From contig NZ_CP029425.2 in assembly GCF_002278135.3 (NCBI RefSeq), positions 4,812,001 to 4,876,000 on the forward strand: a stretch of DNA of 64,000 bases, in the 5' to 3' direction. Position numbers and translations under genes: made by a program. Of the stretch, positions 55,498 through 63,817 are shown one piece after another. This stretch comes from Bradyrhizobium ottawaense (GTDB taxonomy: Bacteria; Pseudomonadota; Alphaproteobacteria; Rhizobiales; Xanthobacteraceae). The notes beneath the pieces were generated by a model that was not told the DNA's origin, searched no databases, and saw only the letters and a program-made list of their open reading frames with translations. Within the stretch, counting starts at the first letter, position 1. Each line of letters opens with the position of its first letter.

Positions 55498-56202
55498 TTA
55501 CGGCCGCTGCGGAATGTTCAGCCCCCGCTGCACCGCCGGACGCGCGAGGCCCCGTTCGAGCCAGGCACCGACCGATTTGAATTGGGTGAATTCGACGAGA
55601 TCGCCGGCACCGTAGAAGCCGATGAGATTGCGCACCCAGCCGAGCATGGAGATGTCGGCAATGGTGTAGTCGTCATCCATGAACCATTGCCGTCCCGAAA
55701 GATGCGTCTCCATCACGCCGAGCAGGCGCATGGCTTCGGCGACGTAGCGGTCACGGGGCCGCTTGTCCTCAAAATCCTTGCCGGCGAATTTGTGGAAGAA
55801 GCCGACCTGGCCGAACATCGGCCCGATGCCGCCCATCTGGAAGTGCACCCACTGGATGGTCCGGTAGCGGCGCGCGGCATCCTCCGGCAGAAGCTTGCCG
55901 GTCTTCTCGGCGAGGTATTGCAGGATCGCCCCGGACTCGAACAGCGGCAGCGGCCTGCCTCCGGGACCGTTGGGGTCGAGGATCGCCGGGATCTTGCCAT
56001 TCGGATTGAGCGAGAGAAATTCAGTCGTCTTCTGGTCGTCCTTGCCGAAATCGACGAGATGGACCTCGTAGGGAAGTCCGATCTCCTCCAGCATGATCGA
56101 GACCTTGACGCCGTTCGGCGTCGGCAGCGAATAGAGCTGGAGCAACTCGGGATGTTTGGCCGGCCAGCGTCTGCTGATGGGAAAGGCGGATAGATCAGAC
56201 AT
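55498..56202 (-). CDS. Glutathione S-transferase, YghU/Ure2p-like
   Basis: 234 residues. Thioredoxin-fold N-terminal domain (LYSLPTPNGVKVSIMLEEIGLPYE; LNPNGKIPAILDPNGPGG; ESGAILQYL) and an all-alpha C-terminal domain. The N-terminal TPNG motif is that of the Ure2/YghU branch, known to reduce organic hydroperoxides with glutathione. Start at ATG 56202, five bases after GGAG. Convergent with the TauE gene, two bases apart. Confidence 0.88.
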   Translation of the reverse strand: MSDLSAFPISRRWPAKHPELLQLYSLPTPNGVKVSIMLEEIGLPYEVHLVDFGKDDQKTTEFLSLNPNGKIPAILDPNGPGGRPLPLFESGAILQYLAEKTGKLLPEDAARRYRTIQWVHFQMGGIGPMFGQVGFFHKFAGKDFEDKRPRDRYVAEAMRLLGVMETHLSGRQWFMDDDYTIADISMLGWVRNLIGFYGAGDLVEFTQFKSVGAWLERGLARPAVQRGLNIPQRP

Positions 56203-56301
56203 CGGGACTCCAGCTTCGTTCATGCGATGCCGCCTAATCTAGGCGAGCAGACGAACGACGCAAGGTCGAGCGGTCACATCATTTCCCGCACGGGGATGAG
56301 A

Positions 56302-56529
56302 TCACAAGGGCCGCAGCAAATGACTGGTGGCGTAAATCACATCGCGCTGTGCGCGCTGCTTGATGAAGAGCTGTCCGGTGACGAGCAACGCGCTGGTGAA
56401 GACGAGCGCAAGCATTGCGGTCGCGAATTGACTGACATCCCTCATCGCACGAGCTTCTCTGTCATCGGTCCACACGGGGAACGCGGACCCGCCATCGACA
56501 GTTCCTGCATAGGTCAAATAAATTGCCAT
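56302..56529 (-). CDS. Small membrane protein, unrecognised
   Basis: 75 residues from ATG 56529 (weak GGGA ribosome site) or 47 from ATG 56445. The C-terminal half has one span (FATAMLALVFTSALLVTGQLF) then a basic end. No family recognised. It follows DUF429 by 34 bases and may be in its transcript. Confidence 0.45.
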   Translation of the reverse strand: MAIYLTYAGTVDGGSAFPVWTDDREARAMRDVSQFATAMLALVFTSALLVTGQLFIKQRAQRDVIYATSHLLRPL

Positions 56530-56563
56530 TTTTTCCCGATTTCCATCTCGTGGGCTGGCAGCC

Positions 56564-57229
56564 TCAATAATTGATCTCCATACGCAGTCCGCGCGGATCG
56601 GTCTCCTCCCCGCCGACACGTTGCGTGCTGTCGCGCGCCGCGATGGCGCAGGCACAGGCGTCGATGAGATCGTCGCGGCCGATGCCGGTGCCATGTCGTT
56701 GCGCCAGCCATTTCGGCAAGCGCGTAAAGCCGCGTTGCGCGAGCAGCGCGACGCGCTGCTCGCGGCCGAGCGCGGATGCCTTCTTCGCAAGCCGGACTCG
56801 CCCTGCGAGATTCCAGAACACCAATTCCGGATGCGCTTCGCCGGTCGTTGCCTGCCGCGCCGGAGTCATGATCTCGTCGACCTCCCTGATCTTGTCCCTG
56901 ATATTCCAGAGCTGCGCTGACACGCCCCTGCCCTTGCCTTCTTGCGCCCAGTAGTAACGGTTGGCCTCGGCCATGTCGGTGAACGTCCAGAGATCGCGTC
57001 GCGCACCGAGAAACACGGCGGGGCCAATCAGCTCGCGCGCTCGCAGGTCGCACAGGCGATAGCCGGCCGGATTCAATCCGATCGGCATGTCGATCATCGC
57101 ACGCACATGCGGCAACGCGAGCAAACGCGTCAGGCCCGGCGAGTAGTCGAAGCCATGATCGCCGCGCTCGCCGATCCAGGCCGCGACCCAGCCGAAACGA
57201 AATCCGTCGATGCCGAGATAGTTATTCAC
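56564..57229 (-). CDS. DUF429 family protein
   Basis: 221 residues with the RNase H-like fold seen in this family: opening YLGIDGFRFGWVAAW, AMIDMPIGL with an Asp, and the closing DDLIDACACAIAAR, whose acidic residues could bind a metal. A nuclease role is predicted but unproven. 76 bases after the sigma factor gene, same direction. Confidence 0.8.
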   Translation of the reverse strand: MNNYLGIDGFRFGWVAAWIGERGDHGFDYSPGLTRLLALPHVRAMIDMPIGLNPAGYRLCDLRARELIGPAVFLGARRDLWTFTDMAEANRYYWAQEGKGRGVSAQLWNIRDKIREVDEIMTPARQATTGEAHPELVFWNLAGRVRLAKKASALGREQRVALLAQRGFTRLPKWLAQRHGTGIGRDDLIDACACAIAARDSTQRVGGEETDPRGLRMEINY

Positions 57230-57305
57230 GCGCGCGACGCCGCCGCTGCCGAAGTTCGTTCACCCCAAGCTGCCACCTCGATGTTGCAGGAACAGCGCTC
57301 ACGTT

Positions 57306-57827
57306 TCATCTCGTCAGATATTCGCGCATCAGGGCGCGAGCGCGGTGCAGCCGGGCCTTTACGGTCTGCCGGGACGCGCCGAGCGCGACGGCGATTTCCT
57401 CGATGGTCATTTCCTTGACGTCGCGCATCAGCGCGACGTCGCGATAATGCGGCGGCAGTGCCTCGAAGGCCGCAGCCACGTCGAGTCGCAGATCGGCTTC
57501 AGGGCGCGTCAGCAGCAGCGCTTCCGCCTCGCTCTCATCGATAGGCCGCGCGAGGCCTGCTTTGCGCGCCAACCGCAGGCATTCGCGGCGGACCACGCTG
57601 AACAGCCAGGCCGAAAACGCCAGCAGCGAGCGGATCGTGCCGACGTGGCGGAACAGGATCCACAGCGCCTCCTGCGCCGCATCCTCGGCATCCGCCGAGC
57701 TGCGGCAGGTCGCGCGGGCGTAGCGGCGGATATCCGGCTGCGCCGTCTCGAGCAGCGAGGCGATCGCGTGGGGATCGCCGAGCCGCGCCGCTTCGAACAG
57801 GTTCGGCGAGATCGCCGCCGCACTCAC
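57306..57827 (-). CDS. ECF-type RNA polymerase sigma factor
   Basis: 173 residues. Region 2 (DAEDAAQEALWILFRHVGTIRSLLAFSAWLF) and region 4 (LPPHYRDVALMRDVKEMTIEEIAVALGASRQTVKARLHRARALM) are complete and joined by a short linker, so this is a minimal ECF sigma. GTG start at 57827 after GAGGAGGGG; its first bases overlap the stop of the DUF2892 gene, so the two are translated together. No classical anti-sigma gene is present beside it. Confidence 0.9.
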   Translation of the reverse strand: MSAAAISPNLFEAARLGDPHAIASLLETAQPDIRRYARATCRSSADAEDAAQEALWILFRHVGTIRSLLAFSAWLFSVVRRECLRLARKAGLARPIDESEAEALLLTRPEADLRLDVAAAFEALPPHYRDVALMRDVKEMTIEEIAVALGASRQTVKARLHRARALMREYLTR

Positions 57828-58033
57828 GACACCCCTCCTCGCCCGATCCCCGCCATCGCGCACATCGGGCAATAGCCGACAAGGCCGGTCAGCGCGAAGC
57901 CGGCGCCACCCAGCGTGACCAGCCACGCCGTCGGGCCGGCCAGATAAACGGATGCCGCAACCACCACCGCGACGCCCGAGGCGATCCGCACCGCCTGGTG
58001 CAAGCCGCCGATGTTCTTCCTGTAAAATGCCAT
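57824..58033 (-). CDS. DUF2892 small membrane protein with CPxC motif
   Basis: 69 residues with two spans (IASGVAVVVAASVYLAG and WLVTLGGAGFALTGLVG) and a C-terminal YCPMCAMAG. DUF2892 proteins are often fused to or beside rhodanese domains. The CPMC pair could cycle as a disulfide or bind metal. GGAGG precedes the ATG at 58033. Overlaps the sigma gene by four bases. Confidence 0.8.
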   Translation of the reverse strand: MAFYRKNIGGLHQAVRIASGVAVVVAASVYLAGPTAWLVTLGGAGFALTGLVGYCPMCAMAGIGRGGVS

Positions 58034-58127
58034 CGCATCCTCCGAGTTGAGCCGAGGCAAATTGCCTCGACCATCAAGAGGGCGCGCCGGCCGGAAAGGA
58101 TTCGCGGGGCGCGTATTTTTTCGCGGG

Positions 58128-59312
58128 TCAGCCTCCGACGGCCTGATAGGCCAGGCGCTTGAACTCGAAGAAGAACGGATTCCAGAAGCCCATGTAACGT
58201 TGGGCCATCAGGACCCCCGCGGTATTGGCCCGCGGACAGATCCACCAATGCGTGCCGGCAAGCCCGCCCCACTGGAATTCACCAGTGGAGTTCGGCGGAT
58301 CAAACGGCGTCGGCGCGAAGGTGACGGCGCCGCCGAGGCCAAAGCCCTTGCCGGGGATCGGGCCGAGATTGGCGAAGCGGATGGTCTGCCCTGCCGGGAG
58401 CTGGTTCGTCATCATCTGCCGCAGCGTCTCCGGCTTCAGCAGCGCATCCAAACCGGGCAGCAGCGCGCGGACCAGCGCGAGCATGTCGGGCAGGGTCGAG
58501 ACCAGACCGCCGCCGCCCGAGAGCCGCGGGAACGGCCGCCGATAGGCTTGCGGAAACGGCAGATTGTCGGCCCGCGTGAGGCCGGGCTTCATGGGGTCGA
58601 GCACGTCGGCGCCATTGTAGAGCGCAACCAGCCTGCCCTGCTGCGCATCCGGAACATGGAAGCTGGTATCGGTCATGCCGAGCGGGTCGAAGATGCGCGC
58701 CTTCAGAAAAGCGTCGAGCGGCTTGCCGGAGACGACCTCCACGACACGGCCGAGCACGTCGGTGGCGACCGAATATTCCCAGCTCGTGCCGGGATGATAA
58801 GACAGCGGCAGATCGGCGAGTTGGTCGATCATGTCGGCGAGTGGTGTCAGCGGATTGAGTACGCGCGCCTCGTTGTAGGCCTTGAACAGCACCGTGCCGG
58901 GATCGAAGATGCCGTAGCTGAGGCCGGAGGTGTGGGTCAGGAGCTGGCGGATCGTGATCGAATTCTTCGCCGGCTCGACATCGGCAAGGCTCGAGGCGCC
59001 CGGCTTCAGCACCTTGCGACCGGCGAGCTGCGGCAGGAATGTCTCGATCGGGTCATCGAGGCCGATGCGGCCTTCCTCAACCAGCAGCATGATCGCGCAA
59101 GTGACGAAGATCTTGGTGTTGGAGAACGCGCGGAAGATATGGTCGGGACGAAGCGCGGTCTTTGCTTCGCGGTCGGCAAAACCGACGCATTGCTGGTCGA
59201 CCACCTCGCCCCCGCGCAGCACGGCCCAGGATGCGCCCGGAATGATCTCCTGATCGACGTAGCGCTGCATCGCCGTCCGTGCGGCGGAAAAATCGGTCGT
59301 TCTGGCGTCCAT
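58128..59312 (-). CDS. Beta-lactamase-family serine hydrolase (EstB-like)
   Basis: 394 residues, class C beta-lactamase fold. SxxK motif Ser64-N-T-Lys67 in AFSNTKIF, Tyr180 in WEYSVATDVLG, and HTSGLSYG are present. Cytoplasmic or surface location unclear: no signal peptide is seen. Family members hydrolyse esters or D-amino peptides far more often than beta-lactams. Start at 59312, after GGGGGAAG. Confidence 0.85.
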   Translation of the reverse strand: MDARTTDFSAARTAMQRYVDQEIIPGASWAVLRGGEVVDQQCVGFADREAKTALRPDHIFRAFSNTKIFVTCAIMLLVEEGRIGLDDPIETFLPQLAGRKVLKPGASSLADVEPAKNSITIRQLLTHTSGLSYGIFDPGTVLFKAYNEARVLNPLTPLADMIDQLADLPLSYHPGTSWEYSVATDVLGRVVEVVSGKPLDAFLKARIFDPLGMTDTSFHVPDAQQGRLVALYNGADVLDPMKPGLTRADNLPFPQAYRRPFPRLSGGGGLVSTLPDMLALVRALLPGLDALLKPETLRQMMTNQLPAGQTIRFANLGPIPGKGFGLGGAVTFAPTPFDPPNSTGEFQWGGLAGTHWWICPRANTAGVLMAQRYMGFWNPFFFEFKRLAYQAVGG

Positions 59313-59386
59313 GTACTTCCCCCAAATTGTGGTTGGGACGGATATAGCGAAAATCGGGAGGAAATGAAGGGCGCCCCCGAGGGCGC

Positions 59387-60079
59387 CTATTCTTCCCTCA
59401 TGAACGCTGTGACGTGCAGGCAACGGCGGATGCGCATGCCCTGTCGCTGGTACAGCGCGATCGCCGACGCGTTGCTCGAAAACACGTGGAGGAACGGAAT
59501 TTCCCCGCGCGCCTCGATCCCGCGCGCGACGGCCGCAAGCAGCGCTTGCGCATAGCCGCGCCCGCGATAGTCGGGATGCACGCACACGGCCGTCACCTCG
59601 GTGAACTTGCCCGGCTTCATGCGCTCGCCGGTCATCGCGACCAATTGTCCCCCGGCGCGAATGCCGAGGAACGTACCAAGCTCATGGGTGCGCCGCGCGA
59701 ACGGACCGGGCTTCGTCAGCTCCGTCAATGCCATCATGGCAGGGACGTCGTCGGCCCCCAGAGTGACGATCTCGGCATCGCGGAGCGGACTGACCGCGGG
59801 CGAGCCGATCATCTGCTCGCAAGGCCCGGCGATCACGACCTTGAAACCGGCGGGGACGTCAACCGGATCCGGCGTGAACAATGCTGCGACCTGCGAACCC
59901 GACAGCAGATCGCGCAGCGCGGCAAAGCTTGCCGCGGACATGTCGACCATGTCGGCAAACGGCGTCATGTCGACGGGATAGCGCAACGCCCGCGGCCCGC
60001 CCTCGGCCAGATGCTTGTGGCTGGTCGTCAGCGCGCTCCAGATCGGACGATCGAGCAGCGCCTCATCGCTGTCGGACAC
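59387..60079 (-). CDS. GNAT family N-acetyltransferase
   Basis: 230 residues. A variable N-terminal half precedes the acetyl-CoA motif VCVHPDYRGRGYAQALLAAVARG near 160 and FLHVFSSNASAIALYQRQGM near 200. Resembles FR47-type acetyltransferases. GTG start at 60079, nine bases after AAGGA. The preceding Lin0512 gene ends four bases before. Confidence 0.85.
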   Translation of the reverse strand: MSDSDEALLDRPIWSALTTSHKHLAEGGPRALRYPVDMTPFADMVDMSAASFAALRDLLSGSQVAALFTPDPVDVPAGFKVVIAGPCEQMIGSPAVSPLRDAEIVTLGADDVPAMMALTELTKPGPFARRTHELGTFLGIRAGGQLVAMTGERMKPGKFTEVTAVCVHPDYRGRGYAQALLAAVARGIEARGEIPFLHVFSSNASAIALYQRQGMRIRRCLHVTAFMREE

Positions 60080-60083
60080 CGGT

Positions 60084-60431
60084 CTAGTCCTTGTCGAAGC
60101 TGACGATGACAGCTGCATTGGCGATGAGGATGGGATCGTTGGCCACTTCGGTCGCCGAGGGAATCTCCAGCCCGCCCTTGACCGCGGTGACGGTCACGGT
60201 GCCGTAAGGAAGCTCCTTGGCCACAGCCTCCTTGTCGACGGCTTCCGGATTGGGTACCGCGATCGTGACGTCGACGAACATGTCGTTCGCGGTCTTGCCG
60301 ATCATCCGGAAGAAGCCGAGGCTCGAGTGCCTGATGGCATCCGACACCGCGCGCTTGGCCGCCTTGGTGGCGTCCCTGCCGTGGACATCGACGCCCATAC
60401 CCATCTCGGTGACGCAGCGAACACGAGTCAT
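60084..60431 (-). CDS. Lin0512 family protein
   Basis: 115 residues of a conserved uncharacterised family: RCVTEMGMGVDVHGRDATKAAKRAVSDAIRHSSLGF and the closing NAAVIVSFDKD. Small, probably a multimeric cytoplasmic protein. Function unknown. First in a pair with the GNAT gene. Confidence 0.8.
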   Translation of the reverse strand: MTRVRCVTEMGMGVDVHGRDATKAAKRAVSDAIRHSSLGFFRMIGKTANDMFVDVTIAVPNPEAVDKEAVAKELPYGTVTVTAVKGGLEIPSATEVANDPILIANAAVIVSFDKD

Positions 60432-60496
60432 TTTGTTGTCCTGTGCTTGTTCGGTATTTGGGAGTGTGGGTGATCGAGCCTCTCCAGACAAGCCCC

Positions 60497-60640
60497 TCTC
60501 GTGTCCCGGACGCGCTGCAACGCTTTTGCGTTGCTGCGCAGAGCCGGGACCCAGGAGGCGGCGAAGGTGGCTGACGCATGGGCCCCGGCTCTGCAACGCA
60601 ACGCTGAAGAAGCGCTGCGCTGCGTCCGGGGCACGAGACC
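60497..60640. repeat. Interspersed inverted-repeat element, family C copy 2
   Basis: CGTGTCCCGGACGCGCTGC at the left, GCGTCCGGGGCACGAG at the right, with inner AGAGCCGGGACCCA and TGGGCCCCGGCTCT pairing. Fills the gap between the Lin0512 gene and the acetolactate synthase-like gene. Confidence 0.8.
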
Positions 60641-60645
60641 AAACA

Positions 60646-62310
60646 TCACCCCTTTGCCTTCTCATGGGCGCGCAGCTCGTCCGCGAGCACCCGCACGTTC
60701 TCCGAATAGTCGATCGGGATCACGACCAGATGCACGCCGCCCTCTTTGAAAGCGGCGTCCAGCGTCGGGCCAAAGCTGTCGATGCTCTCGACCCGATGCC
60801 CCTTCGCTCCATAGGCCTTCGCGTAGAGAACAAAATCAGGATTGCCAAAGGTCATGCCGTAATCGGCGAAATGGTCGACGGCCTGCTTCCAGCGGATCAT
60901 GCCGTAGGCGTTATCCTCCAGCACCAGCACGACGAGGTTGAGCTTGAGACGGACGGCGGTCTCCATCTCCTGGCTGTTCATCATGAAGCCGCCGTCGCCG
61001 GCGACCGCGAGCACGCGGCGATCGGGATAGAGCATCGCGGCCATCATCGCCGACGGCAGGCCGGCGCCCATCGTCGCCAGCGCATTGTCGAGCAGCAGCG
61101 TGTTGGCGAGGCGGGTGCGGTAGTTGCGCGCGAACCAGATCTTGTACATGCCGTTGTCGAGCGCGACGATGCCGTTCTCCGGGATCACCTGCCGGATGTC
61201 GTGCACGATCCGCTGCGGCGTCGGCGGCCAGCGCGCCTCGGTGGCGCGGTCGGCGATGTGGCCGAGAATCTTCTCGCGCAGCGGCAGCAGCGACGCGGCT
61301 TGCGGCAGCTTGCCTTCGAGCCGGTCGGCGAGCAGTTCCAGGCTGGGGCCGACGTCGCCAATGACCTCCGCGTCGGGAAAATAGACCAGCTCCACACTGG
61401 CCGACGTGTAGCTGACGTGAATGACCTTCGGGCCTGACGGCCCCATGATGAAGGGCGGCTTCTCGATCGGGTCGTGACCGATCGCAATGATCAGGTCGGC
61501 GGCATCGATCGCGTCATGAACGTAGTCGCGTTCGGACAGCGCGGCGGTCCCCATGTAGAGATTGGTACCGCCGGGCACGGTGCCCTTGCCCATCTGCGTG
61601 GTGAAGAACGGAATGCCGGTCCGCCGCACGAAGCTGGCGATACCGTGGGTCGCGCGCGGCCGGCTGGTCGCGGCGCCCATCATGACCAGCGGATGTCTCG
61701 CCGACAGAATCATCTCGGCGGCGCGGTCGAGCGTGGTGCGATGAGCGACCGGGATTTCGATCGGATGGACCGGGATCACGGGAACATCAGGCACTTCGTC
61801 ACCCGCGATGTCCTCGGGCAATTCGAGATGCACCGGCCCCGGCCGCTCCTCCATGGCGACGCGAAAGGCATCGCGCACCACGGTCGGAATGCTGGAGGCG
61901 CTGACGATCTGCCGCGACAGCTTCGTCAATGGCTTCATGGTCGCGACCACGTCCACGATCTGGAAGCGCGCTTGTCGGCTGCTCATGATCGGCTTCTGGC
62001 CGGTGATCAGGATCATCGGCATCGCGCCGAGATGCGCATAGGCGGCGCCCGTTGACAGATTGAGCGCGCCGGGCCCGAGCGTCGAGAGGCAAACGCCGGG
62101 CTTGCCGGTCAACCGCCCATGCGTGGCGGCCATGAAGGCGGCGGCCTGCTCGTGACGGGTCAGGACCAGCTCGATCTTGGAGGTGCGGAGCGATTCCACG
62201 AGATCGAGATTCTCTTCGCCGGGAACGCCGAAGATGCGATCGACACCTTCGTTCTCGAGCGCCGCGACAAACAGGTCCGATCCCTTCACCTTGCGCTCCT
62301 GTCCGCTCAT
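60646..62310 (-). CDS. Acetolactate synthase large-subunit-like TPP enzyme
   Basis: 554 residues, complete TPP-enzyme architecture. Catalytic Glu54 in TRHEQAAAFMA, TPP motif GDGGFMMNSQEMETAVRLK ending near DNAYG, and FAD-domain-like middle (GMGKGTVPGG). No regulatory subunit (ilvH) is next to it. It may be a catabolic acetolactate synthase, or another pyruvate- or glyoxylate-condensing enzyme. Start at 62310 after GGAGGCGAC. Confidence 0.85.
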   Translation of the reverse strand: MSGQERKVKGSDLFVAALENEGVDRIFGVPGEENLDLVESLRTSKIELVLTRHEQAAAFMAATHGRLTGKPGVCLSTLGPGALNLSTGAAYAHLGAMPMILITGQKPIMSSRQARFQIVDVVATMKPLTKLSRQIVSASSIPTVVRDAFRVAMEERPGPVHLELPEDIAGDEVPDVPVIPVHPIEIPVAHRTTLDRAAEMILSARHPLVMMGAATSRPRATHGIASFVRRTGIPFFTTQMGKGTVPGGTNLYMGTAALSERDYVHDAIDAADLIIAIGHDPIEKPPFIMGPSGPKVIHVSYTSASVELVYFPDAEVIGDVGPSLELLADRLEGKLPQAASLLPLREKILGHIADRATEARWPPTPQRIVHDIRQVIPENGIVALDNGMYKIWFARNYRTRLANTLLLDNALATMGAGLPSAMMAAMLYPDRRVLAVAGDGGFMMNSQEMETAVRLKLNLVVLVLEDNAYGMIRWKQAVDHFADYGMTFGNPDFVLYAKAYGAKGHRVESIDSFGPTLDAAFKEGGVHLVVIPIDYSENVRVLADELRAHEKAKG

Positions 62311-62514
62311 GTCGCCTCCGCTTGTGCTCGCTGCCGTGTTCCACGGCAGTTGGCACATGGTAGCGGCCTGCGGCGCCGGCACAACTCACAAAGGGCGGCA
62401 CACGGCATCAACTTCGCCCTTGCCGTGCGAACCAAGCGAAACAATCGAGCGTCTCTCCGCGAGGCCGTCAGCATGCACGTTGCAAGCCGCGCGCAACCTG
62501 CTATCGCTCCGGCA

Positions 62515-62883
62515 ATGACACCCAAATCCTTCGAAACCCGCTGCCTGGGCCTGCCCGCCGTCACCAAGGTGGTGCAATGGGAGGGCACCTCCGTCTTCAA
62601 GGTCGGCGGCAAGATGTTCGCGCTCGGCGGCGGCTTTGCCGCGCGCTCCGGCGGCTACATGTTCAAGACCGCGAACATGGCCTACGCCATGCTGATCGAG
62701 CACGGCCTGGCCCGGCCTGCGCCGTATTTGGCGCGCGCCAAATGGGTGCAACTCGTCAGCAACAACGCCTTACCCGATGCCGAGCTCATCCTGTATCTGG
62801 CGCAGGCGCACGCGCTGATCGCGGCAAAGCTGACGCGGAAGACACGCAAGGAACTCGGGCTCGCCTCACCGGAGCGATCATGA
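62515..62883 (+). CDS. MmcQ/YjbR family DNA-binding-like protein
   Basis: 122 residues. Family stretches FETRCLGLPAVTKVVQWEG, FKVGGKMFAL and the closing ALIAAKLTRKTRKELGL are recognisable. CyaY-like fold; DNA binding is suggested for the family but not shown. Start is uncertain; an ATG at 62473 is also possible. Confidence 0.8.
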   Translation: MTPKSFETRCLGLPAVTKVVQWEGTSVFKVGGKMFALGGGFAARSGGYMFKTANMAYAMLIEHGLARPAPYLARAKWVQLVSNNALPDAELILYLAQAHALIAAKLTRKTRKELGLASPERS

Positions 62884-62981
62884 CCATTCCCGCGTGCAGC
62901 ACAGGGATCGCTCGCGGCGACATTGAGCTTTCATTGTTCCCCGTTATACTGCCGCTTCTGGATTCGATTTAGGGTCCAGAC

Positions 62982-63434
62982 TCAATTGAGCCAATATGCG
63001 ACGAGAGCGGCGAGATGAACAGCGGCCAAAAAATTACGGGCGAGCTTGTCATATCGCGTGGCGATGCGCCGGAAGTCCTTGAGCCTGCAAAAGCAGCGTT
63101 CGATGACATTTCGTCCTTTGTAGGCGCGTTTTTTGAAGCGATGGATGACGACACGGTTAGATTTATTGGGGATTACGGGCTTGGCGCCACGACGAATGAT
63201 TTCGCCGCGAAGCTTGTCGCCATCATACCCTTTGTCGGCGAGGAGCACGCTCATGGGTGGCGCGAGCGCCAGGACATCGGGAGCCGCAGCGATATCGGCA
63301 TCCTGGCCTGGAGTCAGATGCAGGACGACCGGCCGGCAGAGCGGATCGCTCAGCGCATGGATTTTTGTCGTGCGGCCTCCGCGCGAGCGGCCGATTGCTT
63401 GATTGTGCTCCCCCCTTTTCCGCCGGAGGCACAC
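62982..63434 (-). CDS. IS5-family transposase, downstream frame
   Basis: 150 residues. Holds the second catalytic Asp (LLADKGYDG) and the Glu (RNVIERCFCRLKDFRRIATRYDK, YREK signature) of the DDE triad. Reached by -1 frameshift from the upstream frame at A4G6 (63410-63419). Would be translated as the rear of a fusion of about 253 residues. Confidence 0.88.
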   Translation of the reverse strand: MCLRRKRGEHNQAIGRSRGGRTTKIHALSDPLCRPVVLHLTPGQDADIAAAPDVLALAPPMSVLLADKGYDGDKLRGEIIRRGAKPVIPNKSNRVVIHRFKKRAYKGRNVIERCFCRLKDFRRIATRYDKLARNFLAAVHLAALVAYWLN

Positions 63435-63742
63435 CGGTGAGCTTTAATCGAGGTCGAGTCGAGCGACAGTACGACGCCGTCTTCGCCAGGCTTGGCCAGC
63501 GCTTCGAAGATTGCGCACCATCGTCCTCGCTTGGCCCAGCGATTGAAGCGATTGTAGATCGTCGTGTAAGGGCCGTATTCACGTGGACAATCACGCCATC
63601 GTGCACCCGATTGCAGCATGTGAATGATGCCGCTGACGATGCGTCGGTCGTCGTCCCGATCCGGCCCCGTCAGTCCCCTCGGCAGATGCGGTTCGATACG
63701 CGCCCATTGCCTGTCGTTCAGCCAAAACAAACCAGCGCGCAT
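63350..63742 (-). CDS. IS5-family transposase, upstream frame
   Basis: 130 residues. N-terminal helical region (FWLNDRQWARIEPHLPRG; WRDCPREYGPYTTIYNRFNRWAKRG) and the first catalytic Asp in LSLDSTSIKAHR. The slippery run lies near codon 110. No stop or deletion disrupts either frame, so the element may be active. Confidence 0.88.
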   Translation of the reverse strand: MRAGLFWLNDRQWARIEPHLPRGLTGPDRDDDRRIVSGIIHMLQSGARWRDCPREYGPYTTIYNRFNRWAKRGRWCAIFEALAKPGEDGVVLSLDSTSIKAHRCASGGKGGSTIKQSAARAEAARQKSMR

Positions 63743-63817
63743 TCTCTCGCCCCCGAATCAACACGTAGGCAAGAGAATCACGTGGCGCTATTTAGGTACA
63801 GACCCTAGGGCATCGGC

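Larger units (their letters stand above)
62972..63805. mobile_element. IS5-family insertion sequence (IS427-type), 834 bp
   Basis: Bounded by imperfect terminal repeats (GGGTCCAGACTCAATT left; complement of the right end GGGTCTGTACCTAAAT) and a TA duplication at 62970-62971 and 63806-63807. It carries a transposase in two overlapping frames. No other copy is in this window. Confidence 0.85.
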
